A DNA stretch of 7,091 nucleotides from JACPAB01 sp964366725 (GCA_964366725.1 CAYIUL010000025.1:1-7091); one strand, 5' to 3'; counted from the stretch's first letter, positions 1-6,270 are shown. Notes: generated from the sequence alone by a model not told the origin. Numbers and translations: made by a program.

Positions 1-45
1 CTTGCGTTTTCCGCATAAAACCTCAATAATTGATAAAAGTGTAGG

Positions 46-68
46 AATTCTAATGGTCGATTAGAATT
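46..68. promoter_or_regulatory. Perfect 9-bp inverted repeat upstream of the HU gene
   Basis: AATTCTAAT (46-54) and ATTAGAATT (60-68) are perfect inverted copies around the 5-base spacer GGTCG. The surrounding leader (1-103) is very AT-rich. The repeat lies about 35 bases before the HU start codon and has no good T-run after it, so an operator or a cruciform/RNA hairpin is more likely than a terminator. TAAAAT (73-78) just downstream could serve as a -10 box, but I see no convincing -35 box at the right spacing. Function is inferred only from position and symmetry. Confidence 0.4.
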
Positions 69-103
69 TTGATAAAATAAGATAGTTAATTAGTTATAAA
101 ACT

Positions 104-382
104 ATGCCAGTAAAAAAAGCTGAATTAGCGGGTAGATTGGCCGAAAAAATGGGAATGACCAAAAAGCAGGGCGTCGAATGGCTGGACGCTTTTGTGGATG
201 AGGTCACCAATGTTTTGCGAAAAGGAGACAAGGTTAACATAACCGGCTTCGGCATCTTCAAGGTTGCCGACAGAAAAGCCCGAGAAGGCCGAAACCCCAG
301 AACCGGTGAAACGATTCAAATCAAGGCCTCCAAAAAGCCGAGATTTACCCCGGGTAAATTATTGAAAGAAGCCATAAAATAG
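104..382 (+). CDS. HU family DNA-binding protein
   Basis: A 92-residue protein of the size and pattern of bacterial HU/IHF histone-like proteins, which act as dimers to bend and compact DNA in the nucleoid. The N-terminal half (about 4-47) is the helical dimerisation body. Residues 48-81 hold the DNA-binding beta arms with the family signature: GFGIFKV (48-54), R60, then GRNPRTGE (62-69), where P65 matches the proline that intercalates in the DNA minor groove. The C-terminal helix ends in GKLLKEAI. The ATG start gives the full standard length. No Shine-Dalgarno sequence is visible just upstream (the sequence is A/T only near the start), so the message may be leaderless or translated without SD pairing. 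The gene stands alone and ends at a strong terminator. HU versus IHF-type cannot be separated from sequence alone. Confidence 0.96.
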   Translation: MPVKKAELAGRLAEKMGMTKKQGVEWLDAFVDEVTNVLRKGDKVNITGFGIFKVADRKAREGRNPRTGETIQIKASKKPRFTPGKLLKEAIK

Positions 383-402
383 TTTTAGTATCTCGAGATA
401 TT

Positions 403-438
403 AAAAACCGGCCCCGCCACGGCGGGGTTTTGGTTTTT
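403..438 (+). terminator. Intrinsic terminator of the HU gene
   Basis: CCCCGCC (412-418) pairs with GGCGGGG (421-427), extended outward by AAAACC/GGTTTT pairing on the two flanks, and is followed by TTTTGGTTTTT (428-438). It lies 21 bases after the HU stop codon. Its last T residues form part of the -35 box of the next gene. Confidence 0.9.
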
Positions 439-465
439 GACAGTCATGATTTTTAAGGATATAGA
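437..465 (+). promoter_or_regulatory. Sigma70-type promoter of the patatin-like gene
   Basis: TTGACA (437-442), an exact -35 consensus, is separated by 17 bases from TATAGA (460-465), five of six matches to the -10 consensus. The expected start point near 472 gives a leader of about 29 bases. An AAGGGG Shine-Dalgarno-like run (490-495) precedes the ATG at 501. The -35 box begins within the T-run of the HU terminator, so termination and re-initiation are packed without a gap. Confidence 0.8.
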
Positions 466-500
466 TTGGGTATATAGACGCTCTTTAACAAGGGGACGCC

Positions 501-1757
501 ATGCAAGAATGGGCATTGGTTTTGCCGGGTACGTTTCCGCGATTGGGACCTCATAGCGGCGCTCTACACGCTCTCCGTGAAGCCGCGACGCAGGGGCTTC
601 TTGAAAGAGACCCCGCCTTCGTAACCACCAGCTCGGTTGCGTTCATTCCGGCATCTATTTATCTCCAAAAGTCGGAAGAAGACCACAGGGAATTTGAAGA
701 GAAATTGCTCAATTTAAGAAAAAAGCATTTCGTGAGTTTGCATCCGGACTTGAAGAAAAGAGCCGCGGTCGATTTTTTGTCTATCGCGGGATTATTGATT
801 GCCGCTCACGAAACCGGCAAGATAAAAGATCCATGGCTAAGGCACGCGGCCTTACTGGCGCTGGGATTTCCGGTTTATAAGATAACCAAGAAAACCGTAA
901 AAGATATTTTTTCCGTTGAATCCTTTCTTGTTTACGACAATCTCCGGGAGCTTATGCTTAAAACCTTTAAGTTTGACCGAATCTTCAACTCGCCGATAAA
1001 AATAGAAGTGCCGGCCGTAAATTTGAATACGGCAGGCTGGACGCTCGACCAGATACTTTCCAACCCGCCGCTTTATTTGAACGGTTGGCAGAATCAGGGC
1101 TGGGTTTCCGTTACCAACTTCCGGCCAGAAGATGTGAATTTGGAAACAGAAGCGAGAAACTCAAGGTATATTGAAGGGGGGATAAACGGACTTCGGGTGT
1201 TCGGCCACATTAATTCGGGGAAACATGACGGAAAGGACCAGATAGTCGATACCGCGGCTTTAAGCAATCTCCCGGTTCATTTTGCCGTAAACAAGGGATA
1301 TTCCAATATCGTGGTCTTCCACTATAATTCCAGGGCGGAAGCGCCCCTCAACAGGGTATTCGGCAATTGGGTTGAATTGCTAAGCCGTTGTTTCGACATA
1401 ACAGTGTCGGAAAATACCAGAAAAACCATTCTCGGTTATTTGAGGATCAATTATGATCTTGAACAGTTGGTCAAGCAAAGAGAAAGCTTGAAGAGAATTG
1501 AGGAATTGCTCCATTCTCAAAATTTAGATACCAGAAGCCAGCAGGTGATAAGACAGCATATCAAAGATACCGAGGAAACTATGCGGAACTTGTCTTATGC
1601 CAACAAGAAAATAATCAAATTTTTGTTCGTCGGTTCCGATCCTTTACCGGACGCCCATTTCAGCGATTTTACTCAAGACCAGATGATAGAAGGAATAAAC
1701 ATGGGATGGAAAGCCGGCTTGGACGCGGTTCCCAAAATAAATAAAATGATCAGGTAG
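501..1757 (+). CDS. Divergent patatin-like phospholipase-family protein
   Basis: A 418-residue protein with no signal peptide. Its order of elements matches the patatin acyl-hydrolase fold. Strand one (ALVLPG, 5-10) leads to R14-L-G16-P-H18-S-G20-AL, resembling the oxyanion-hole segment RGxxHxGVL. VTTSSVAFIPASIY (41-54) sits where the nucleophile elbow GxSxG-A(L/I)xxxxY is expected, with S45 as the aligned nucleophile but T43 and A47 in place of the glycines. VDTAALSNLPV (249-259) matches the Asp segment VDGGxxxNLPV, with D250 kept and DG[GA] changed to DTA. Patatins use a Ser/Asp dyad to hydrolyse acyl esters of lipids, so both dyad residues are present but the surrounding glycines are lost. 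Residues about 318-368 are charged and heptad-like, probably a coiled coil, which is unusual near a patatin C-terminus. It may be a weak or altered hydrolase or a non-catalytic binding protein. The fold assignment is inference from motif order; the function is not established. Confidence 0.68.
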   Translation: MQEWALVLPGTFPRLGPHSGALHALREAATQGLLERDPAFVTTSSVAFIPASIYLQKSEEDHREFEEKLLNLRKKHFVSLHPDLKKRAAVDFLSIAGLLIAAHETGKIKDPWLRHAALLALGFPVYKITKKTVKDIFSVESFLVYDNLRELMLKTFKFDRIFNSPIKIEVPAVNLNTAGWTLDQILSNPPLYLNGWQNQGWVSVTNFRPEDVNLETEARNSRYIEGGINGLRVFGHINSGKHDGKDQIVDTAALSNLPVHFAVNKGYSNIVVFHYNSRAEAPLNRVFGNWVELLSRCFDITVSENTRKTILGYLRINYDLEQLVKQRESLKRIEELLHSQNLDTRSQQVIRQHIKDTEETMRNLSYANKKIIKFLFVGSDPLPDAHFSDFTQDQMIEGINMGWKAGLDAVPKINKMIR

Positions 1758-1767
1758 AATAAGATGG

Positions 1768-1791
1768 AGCTCCTTAACGGGAGCTTTTATT
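1768..1791 (+). terminator. Probable terminator of the patatin-like gene
   Basis: AGCTCC (1768-1773) pairs with GGAGCT (1780-1785) around a six-base loop, followed by TTTATT. It sits 10 bases after the stop codon. The stem is short and the T-run imperfect, so it is weaker than the HU terminator. Confidence 0.65.
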
Positions 1792-1818
1792 GTAAATGGA
1801 AACTATTCGTGGTCTAAT
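1790..1818 (+). promoter_or_regulatory. Probable promoter of the FAD oxidoreductase gene
   Basis: TTGTAA (1790-1795; four of six -35 matches) lies 17 bases before TCTAAT (1813-1818; five of six -10 matches). An overlapping TAATAT (1815-1820) is an alternative -10 box. The -35 box again abuts the tail of the preceding terminator. A purine stretch AAAAAGG (1835-1841) before the ATG at 1849 could serve as a weak ribosome binding site. Confidence 0.5.
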
Positions 1819-1848
1819 ATTGCCAAGTTCTTTCAAAAAGGCAGCCAA

Positions 1849-3117
1849 ATGAGGCAAACAGACATCCAAGCCGACCTTGCTATTATCGGCGACGGCGTTG
1901 CGGCGAAGGCCTTGGCATATTTGGCCGCCCTGCGCGATATCAGAACGGTTATTTTGGGAAAGGGTTTCAAGGGCACTACTTACAGCGCCACCGGCTGGGT
2001 CGCTCCCCGGCCGGATCATCTTCTGATTGATGAGAAACTTGTCCGAGAAACGGCCTTTCAGTGTTCAAGGTGGCTGAAATTATTTTACCCGCAGATATTT
2101 GAAGGGCGGCTCAATCTGATACCTATCGGGCCGGAAACGCCGCACAGTTTGGCTTCCTTCCGCGCTCTTTTTACCCGCTATGATGAACTGACCAAAGCCC
2201 GCTCCGGAAGTTTCGGAAACCATTTTATCGTGAACCGCGCGGTTCTCGAGAAGATGGAGCCCAATCTTCGCAGGAAAAATATTGAAGGCGCCATCGCCAT
2301 CCGCGAATGGACGGTAGATCCGGCGGTGCTAATGACAGAACTGGAGCGGAAAGCACTTTTCCGTACCGGATTAGTAAGGCGGGTGGAGATAGAGGACATT
2401 GAATCGGTAAAGATAAGCAACGGGGTCATTGAAAAGATCTCGGTTCTTGAAACAACACCCGAAATGTCCCGGGTCAATGTCTTCAACGACAGGGGGCCGC
2501 TGCTGGTCGTGAACGCCGCCGGTCCGTGGATAAAGGACGTCTGCGCTCGTCTGGGCGTGCCTATCGATTATCAGCTGCGAGCCGGGGTTCAGATGGAATT
2601 TCCCGGATACTTTTTCCAAAACAACATCGTGACATTCGGCAGTGACGGAAAATACGTCGCCTGCCTTCAGAAAAAAGGCGTTCTCCAGGTCGGGCCAACA
2701 AATTCCAATTTTGAAGGCCATCCTGATAATTTCGCGCCGTCCGACAGGGAAATAGAATATCTCACAGCGACACTCCGTAACATTCTGGAAGACAAGCGGC
2801 TGCCCTCATATAGTTTTTTGAAACACGGCTTCAGGGTTAAGCCAACCCTGATAGATACCAACCGGCCGGTTATCTGGAATCACGGCAATGCCGGTCTGTA
2901 TAATCTGTACTCTCTACATCCCGGAAAAATGGCCCTGGCCCTTCTGGTAGGAGACGAGATGCTTGATAAGGCGACTTCTGACGGCTGGTTGACAAAACCG
3001 AGAATTTTTATAGGCAAACCGATCTGTCTGGACGGCAACAGAAAAATTTGGAATGAGGTAAAACTCCTGTTCTTGAAAATTAGGTCTCTGCTAAAGTTAG
3101 TATTTAAAACCCCTTAA
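1849..3117 (+). CDS. FAD-dependent oxidoreductase, glycerol-3-phosphate dehydrogenase-like (DAO family)
   Basis: A 422-residue flavoprotein of the DAO superfamily. The N-terminal dinucleotide-binding segment ADLAIIGDGVAAKAL (8-22) has G14 and G16 of GxGxxG, but the third glycine is A19. Segments resembling GlpA/GlpD follow in order: ATGW...DHLLIDEKLVRE (47-67), KMEPNLRR...TVDPAVL (135-161), VNAAGPWIKDV (221-231, the second FAD-contact motif), VLQVGPTNSNFEG (278-290) and a C-terminal FAD-domain strand with HGFRVKPTL and NRPVIW (326-343). GlpA/GlpD oxidise glycerol-3-phosphate to dihydroxyacetone phosphate with electrons passed to quinone. This protein is shorter than those enzymes and lacks a C-terminal cap or iron-sulfur/BFD extension. 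Its tail (about 400-420) is basic and amphipathic and could associate peripherally with the membrane. The substrate is not proven; other DAO enzymes such as amino-acid or hydroxyacid oxidases remain possible. It appears to be a single-gene unit with its own promoter. Confidence 0.78.
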   Translation: MRQTDIQADLAIIGDGVAAKALAYLAALRDIRTVILGKGFKGTTYSATGWVAPRPDHLLIDEKLVRETAFQCSRWLKLFYPQIFEGRLNLIPIGPETPHSLASFRALFTRYDELTKARSGSFGNHFIVNRAVLEKMEPNLRRKNIEGAIAIREWTVDPAVLMTELERKALFRTGLVRRVEIEDIESVKISNGVIEKISVLETTPEMSRVNVFNDRGPLLVVNAAGPWIKDVCARLGVPIDYQLRAGVQMEFPGYFFQNNIVTFGSDGKYVACLQKKGVLQVGPTNSNFEGHPDNFAPSDREIEYLTATLRNILEDKRLPSYSFLKHGFRVKPTLIDTNRPVIWNHGNAGLYNLYSLHPGKMALALLVGDEMLDKATSDGWLTKPRIFIGKPICLDGNRKIWNEVKLLFLKIRSLLKLVFKTP

Positions 3118-3130
3118 GGAAGGGGCTTTT
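3103..3130. terminator. Bidirectional terminator between convergent genes
   Basis: CCCCTT (3110-3115) and AAGGGG (3120-3125) form a perfect stem with a four-base loop. On the plus strand it is followed by CTTTTAC, and on the minus strand by TTTTAAA, so it can end transcripts from both sides. The stop codon of the oxidoreductase gene (3115-3117) lies inside the hairpin, and the stop of the minus-strand protease gene is 4 bases beyond it. Confidence 0.8.
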
Positions 3131-3983
3131 ACTTTAAACGGTTATTTTTGAAGAACTGTTTGATGTCTTGGGAAGAAAAGACGTAAATGAAATTGTTTGC
3201 GGTCGTTGCGGCGACGGTCATGCCGATGACTTTACCGTCCTCATTCATAACCTTCCCGCCGGAAAATCCCGGTTCAGCGCTGTCCAGCAATCTGAATATT
3301 TTTTTCGTACCGGTTTTATTTACCGGCATATTGGTTATCGATGCCGTTACTTCTGCGGGAAAAGTAAAATTAATCAAGTCCATTAAGAAAGAGACGTCTT
3401 GATTATTCTCGTCAAAATATCCTCCCACGGTTGAGGAAAATCCGCTTATATAGACCTTTTTCCCGTCAACTTTGGCGTCGGCGAATTCGGAAGTTCTTAG
3501 CAACAGCCGATATGGATTTGTGTCAAAAACATCTATGCTTTCCGCCCAGGCCAGTTCCATTGTTATCGGATCTACTCTCAAAACCATTATATCCTTGTAT
3601 TTTCCCGGCTCTCCCTTTGCGACCAGGGAAATGGGAAATCTTATCCATTCTTTTTCTGTAACTATTATGCCCGTGAAAACGTGGTCGTAATCCCCATCTT
3701 TGATCAAATGGCGGGCGGAAACGATCAAGCCGGGGACTTCGGATACGAACCCTGTTCCCGAAGAAGACGTAACAATATTCGTGGTTCCTTTTTCGAAACA
3801 GGTGACCGACACTATTATCTTGTCTTTTTGAGACCTGTAGACCCTGTTCGGAAGCGGTTCTTTCGCGATTATCACGGTTCCCAGGGGATACATCACTTCG
3901 GTCCTGTTCCTTAGATCTTGGGCTAGGAGATTAGGAGGATTTAAAAGAACGCAAAGAAGAAGCAGTGTGGTTTTTTGAAGCAT
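3129..3983 (-). CDS. Exported trypsin-like (S1/HtrA-type fold) serine protease
   Basis: A 284-residue protein with an N-terminal Sec signal peptide: K4, a Leu-rich core (7-14) and a likely signal peptidase I site after LLA (19-21). The mature part carries a chymotrypsin-fold triad. H92 lies in IVSARHLI (87-94, compare TAAHV), D131 in KDIMVLRV (130-137, compare DIAVLKV) and S241 in EPGFSGGKV (237-245, compare GNSGGP). SSGTGFVS (74-81), ahead of the His segment, matches the usual GSGFI strand. VIGMTVA (252-258) is the strand after the nucleophile. The protein ends right after the protease domain, so there is no PDZ domain as in DegP/HtrA. It may process or degrade envelope or extracellular proteins; the substrate is unknown. 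A strong SD-like AGAGGAAAG lies just upstream of the ATG (3981-3983 on the complement). It has its own near-consensus promoter, interleaved with that of tRNA-Gly. Confidence 0.85.
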   Translation of the reverse strand: MLQKTTLLLLCVLLNPPNLLAQDLRNRTEVMYPLGTVIIAKEPLPNRVYRSQKDKIIVSVTCFEKGTTNIVTSSSGTGFVSEVPGLIVSARHLIKDGDYDHVFTGIIVTEKEWIRFPISLVAKGEPGKYKDIMVLRVDPITMELAWAESIDVFDTNPYRLLLRTSEFADAKVDGKKVYISGFSSTVGGYFDENNQDVSFLMDLINFTFPAEVTASITNMPVNKTGTKKIFRLLDSAEPGFSGGKVMNEDGKVIGMTVAATTANNFIYVFSSQDIKQFFKNNRLK

Positions 3984-4012
3984 TTGCTTTCCTCTTCAAT
4001 AAACTTGAATTT

Positions 4013-4041
4013 ATCATAGGAATATTGAGAACAAACGTCAA
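4013..4041 (-). promoter_or_regulatory. Promoter of the exported protease gene
   Basis: Reading the minus strand, TTGACG (complement of 4036-4041; five of six) is followed after exactly 17 bases by TATGAT (complement of 4013-4018; five of six). The expected start near 4006 gives a leader of about 23 bases containing the SD sequence. It overlaps almost completely with the plus-strand tRNA-Gly promoter. Confidence 0.78.
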
Positions 4042-4053
4042 TTATGGTAAAAT
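4025..4053 (+). promoter_or_regulatory. Promoter of tRNA-Gly
   Basis: TTGAGA (4025-4030; four of six, with the strongest TTGA bases present) and TAAAAT (4048-4053; five of six) are 17 bases apart. The expected start near 4060 leaves a 5' leader of about 8 bases for RNase P removal before the mature end at 4068. Each promoter's -35 box lies in the spacer of the other. Confidence 0.72.
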
Positions 4054-4067
4054 TAGTGTCAGACAAT

Positions 4068-4138
4068 GCGGGCATCGTATAGTGGTAATACGCGACTCTT
4101 CCAAAGTCGAGCCGGGGGTCCGATTCCCCCTGCCCGCT
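4068..4138 (+). tRNA. tRNA-Gly(UCC)
   Basis: A complete 71-base cloverleaf. The acceptor stem GCGGGCA (4068-4074) pairs with TGCCCGC (4131-4137), with U73 (4138) as discriminator, as usual for glycine tRNAs. The D stem is GTAT/ATAC (4077-4080, 4088-4091) with GG in its loop. The anticodon stem CGACT/AGTCG encloses CTTCCAA with anticodon TCC at 4100-4102. The variable loop is AGCC and the T stem is GGGGG/CCCCC (4114-4118, 4126-4130). The 5' part closely resembles E. coli tRNA-Gly(UCC) as I remember it. The CCA end is not encoded (CAA follows U73), so a CCA-adding enzyme is needed. The T loop reads TCCGATT, giving C rather than U at position 55. Confidence 0.95.
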
Positions 4139-4140
4139 CA

Positions 4141-4169
4141 AAATAAAATCCCCCGTTTATTGGGGATTT
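4141..4169 (-). terminator. Terminator of the PBP gene, lying between it and tRNA-Gly
   Basis: AAATCCCC (4146-4153) pairs with GGGGATTT (4162-4169). On the minus strand the stem is followed by TTTTATTT, a good tail for the PBP transcript, whose stop codon (4157-4159) falls in the loop. On the plus strand the tail is only the stem's own ATTT, so it may end the tRNA-Gly transcript less efficiently. Confidence 0.78.
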
Positions 4170-6220
4170 GAGGGCGGTTCGACGCTTCTGTTCAAATAAG
4201 CATCGATGCCCTTCTCTATATTTTCGGGAAATTCTGGAGCTGGGCCGATCAGATTCTTTCCGTATACTCCGAGCATTATTTCTTTGAATATCGGCAGGGC
4301 CGCTCTGGCGCCTGTTTCTTTCGGACCGAGCTCTTGATAGTCGTCAAACCCTATCCAGACGGCAACCGTGATACCTTCGGCTCCATAAGTAAAACCGACA
4401 AAAAGCGCGTCCCGGAAATCATTGGTCGTGCCGGTTTTTCCGCCGACGGGAATAGGGAAGTCGGATGCGGCCAAACTATGCGCCGTTCCGTTTGGAAGCC
4501 GGACATTCCCTCTCAACCCTTCCCGGATCTCCGCTAAAGCCCCTTCTTCGATATAAAGCGAGACGGGCTCGTGTTTTCTGTAGAACAACGCTTCGCCTCC
4601 TCTGCCATTTATCTTTTCTATCAAATGAAGCTGTCCATACAGGCCGGATGCTATCGCGCGAAAAGCGTTGGCAAGTTCCGCAAGAGTTACCACGGAAGCG
4701 CCGATGGCTGTAGTGGGGTATGGTTCAAGTTTTGAACCGATTCCCAACAATCGGGCGGTCTCAATGACTTCTTTTATCCCGCCGCTGCGATACATTAACC
4801 ACATCGCCGCGGCATTTCGTGACTCCGCCAATGCCTGCCTGGCGGGAATGGCTCCCTTATATTTTCCGTCGTAATTTCCTATTTTATGCGGAGGCCTTCC
4901 TCCGCCCATCGGAACGAATATTGGCGCGTCCATTACAGAATGGCGAAGCGTGAACCCGTTCCTGAAAGCGGTCAGGTAAACCACCGGCTTAAAAGCCGAG
5001 CCGGGCTGTCTTCTGGCGTGTTTGGTCCGGTTAAAATCGGTGTAGGCAAGATTTCTTGAGTTATATACCTGCCGGCCGCCGACTTCCGTCAAAATTCCGG
5101 CATCGCTGTTGCGAAGGACTATGACAGCGCCCTGTATCTTGCCTTTGGCTTCCGGATGCCTTCCTTCGTATACCTTAAGGCCGTTCTCAAGCGCTTGATT
5201 TGAGATCTCCTGTATCCTCAGGTCTATCGAAGTCGCTATTGAAACATTTCCTTCGAACAACTGCATGTCAGAGAATCCGATCTTGTTAAACTCTTCGAGC
5301 ATATCCGATACCGCCGACGGAGCTATTGTTTTAGGCGTCCTGCCGACCAGAACAATCTCTTTTTTTTCCAGTTCTTTCAGCGTATCTTGGTCGACAAATC
5401 CGTTTTCGGTCATTTGCGCGAGAACTTCGTTGCGCCGGTTCGCATACTTTTCCATCCGAGGATTTTTGGACGGGAAAGGATGCCTGACAAGTCCCGCCAG
5501 GAAAGCGGCCTTGTCAACGTCATTCGGGCCGAAATCCTTTATCCTCTTACCAAAAAAGTTTTCCGCTCCGGCGTCAAATCCGTATCGTCCGTTGCCCAAA
5601 TACACGAAACTCACAAAGCGGGCGAATATTTCTTCCTTGGCTTTGGACCCGTATCGCTTTTCCATTTCCTCATTGAGCCAGACGGCCAAACGGATCTTAT
5701 CAAGTTTTTTCCAAAGCGAATCGGTTTTGCCTGTTTGGAAATATAGTTTAACCAGCTGTTGGTCGATGGTTGAGCCGCCATGGCTGTATTGCAGCGCGAC
5801 CGCGTAATTGCCTTTTTCCCAGGATTTGCCGGTTGCCGCGATGGAGTCAAGAGCGCTGTAGGCGATTGCCTCGAGCAACGCCAGATAATCCACCCCACGG
5901 TGCTTAAAAAATCTCTTATCTTCCGCTGAAAGTATCGCCCGCACTATCACTGGCGGCAACTCCGAATACTTGTTTATCCGCCTGTATTCTTTGGCCAGTC
6001 CGATCATGACCTGGCCTCTGGAGTCGTACGCTTCTCCGATAGCCGGCGGCTCGAACTTAACGAACGATTCGATATCAGGCAGGTTGTTCCTGTTATAGTA
6101 GATGTAATAGTAAAGTGAACCGAGAATTATGGCGAAGACAAGCAAAAACACCAGTACTACCCATCCCACAAACGCGGGAATTCTGCGGAAAAAAGAAGCT
6201 AATACCCCGAGCCACTTCAA
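4157..6220 (-). CDS. Class A penicillin-binding protein (bifunctional peptidoglycan synthase, PBP1A type)
   Basis: A 687-residue membrane-anchored enzyme that polymerises lipid II glycan and cross-links stem peptides outside the membrane. A short basic N-terminus precedes one transmembrane segment (about 17-41). The GT51 domain shows motif I EDKRFFKHRGVD (100-111, catalytic E100), GGSTIDQQLVK (148-158), and FVYLGNGRYGFDAGAENFFGK (205-225). Between the first two there are roughly 15 more residues than in common homologues. The segment where RKxxE is expected reads DKIRL (174-178), lacking the arginine and the glutamate. The transpeptidase domain has SAFK (408-411, acyl-enzyme S408), SRN (467-469) and KTGTT (595-599), all intact. 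The start is TTG, chosen because it follows a perfect GGAGGT and yields the complete basic-plus-TM N-terminus. The gene stands alone, converges on tRNA-Gly and has a terminator at its 3' end. Length is normal for the family. Confidence 0.95.
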   Translation of the reverse strand: MKWLGVLASFFRRIPAFVGWVVLVFLLVFAIILGSLYYYIYYNRNNLPDIESFVKFEPPAIGEAYDSRGQVMIGLAKEYRRINKYSELPPVIVRAILSAEDKRFFKHRGVDYLALLEAIAYSALDSIAATGKSWEKGNYAVALQYSHGGSTIDQQLVKLYFQTGKTDSLWKKLDKIRLAVWLNEEMEKRYGSKAKEEIFARFVSFVYLGNGRYGFDAGAENFFGKRIKDFGPNDVDKAAFLAGLVRHPFPSKNPRMEKYANRRNEVLAQMTENGFVDQDTLKELEKKEIVLVGRTPKTIAPSAVSDMLEEFNKIGFSDMQLFEGNVSIATSIDLRIQEISNQALENGLKVYEGRHPEAKGKIQGAVIVLRNSDAGILTEVGGRQVYNSRNLAYTDFNRTKHARRQPGSAFKPVVYLTAFRNGFTLRHSVMDAPIFVPMGGGRPPHKIGNYDGKYKGAIPARQALAESRNAAAMWLMYRSGGIKEVIETARLLGIGSKLEPYPTTAIGASVVTLAELANAFRAIASGLYGQLHLIEKINGRGGEALFYRKHEPVSLYIEEGALAEIREGLRGNVRLPNGTAHSLAASDFPIPVGGKTGTTNDFRDALFVGFTYGAEGITVAVWIGFDDYQELGPKETGARAALPIFKEIMLGVYGKNLIGPAPEFPENIEKGIDAYLNRSVEPPSNPQ

Positions 6221-6225
6221 GGGTT

Positions 6226-6231
6226 ACCTCC
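6226..6231 (-). promoter_or_regulatory. Shine-Dalgarno site that sets the TTG start of the PBP gene
   Basis: The complement reads GGAGGT, a perfect anti-16S match, followed by five bases (AACCC) and then TTG. No in-frame ATG near this point would keep the membrane segment with a comparable ribosome site. This supports initiation at TTG and suggests that the rare start codon tunes expression down despite a strong SD. Confidence 0.8.
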
Positions 6232-6243
6232 GTGTTTTCAAAA

Positions 6244-6270
6244 AGCGGATACGCTAATATGTAGCATATT
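6244..6270. promoter_or_regulatory. Operator-like paired inverted repeats upstream of the PBP gene
   Basis: Two adjacent symmetric elements lie here: AGCG-GATA-CGCT (6244-6255) and AATATG-TAG-CATATT (6256-6270), the latter a perfect 6-bp inverted repeat with a 3-base spacer. They lie 24-50 bases upstream of the TTG start, in the zone where the -10 region or the mRNA leader would be. Minus-strand TTTACT (6280-6285) and TACATA (6258-6263), 16 bases apart, are a weak promoter candidate overlapping the repeat. A repressor site is possible; an RNA leader hairpin is the alternative. Confidence 0.35.

Noticed and set aside
2371..2721. A 116-codon minus-strand open frame within the oxidoreductase gene
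   Set aside because: It is antisense to a gene with strong family motifs and shows no recognisable domain or initiation signal.
3951..3953. Cysteine 11 of the exported protease as a lipoprotein anchor
   Set aside because: The preceding residues are LLLL and do not fit a lipobox ([LVI][ASTVI][GAS]C). The cysteine is inside the hydrophobic core, while a good signal peptidase I site (LLA) follows at 19-21.
3941..4141. A minus-strand open frame crossing tRNA-Gly and the promoter region
   Set aside because: It runs antisense through a complete tRNA and the interleaved promoters, and its sequence shows no protein-family features.
5265..5807. A 180-codon open frame on the plus strand
   Set aside because: It is fully antisense to the PBP gene, has low-complexity Ser/Leu/Pro-rich content typical of a shadow frame, and no ribosome site. 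The PBP frame carries all the conserved motifs.
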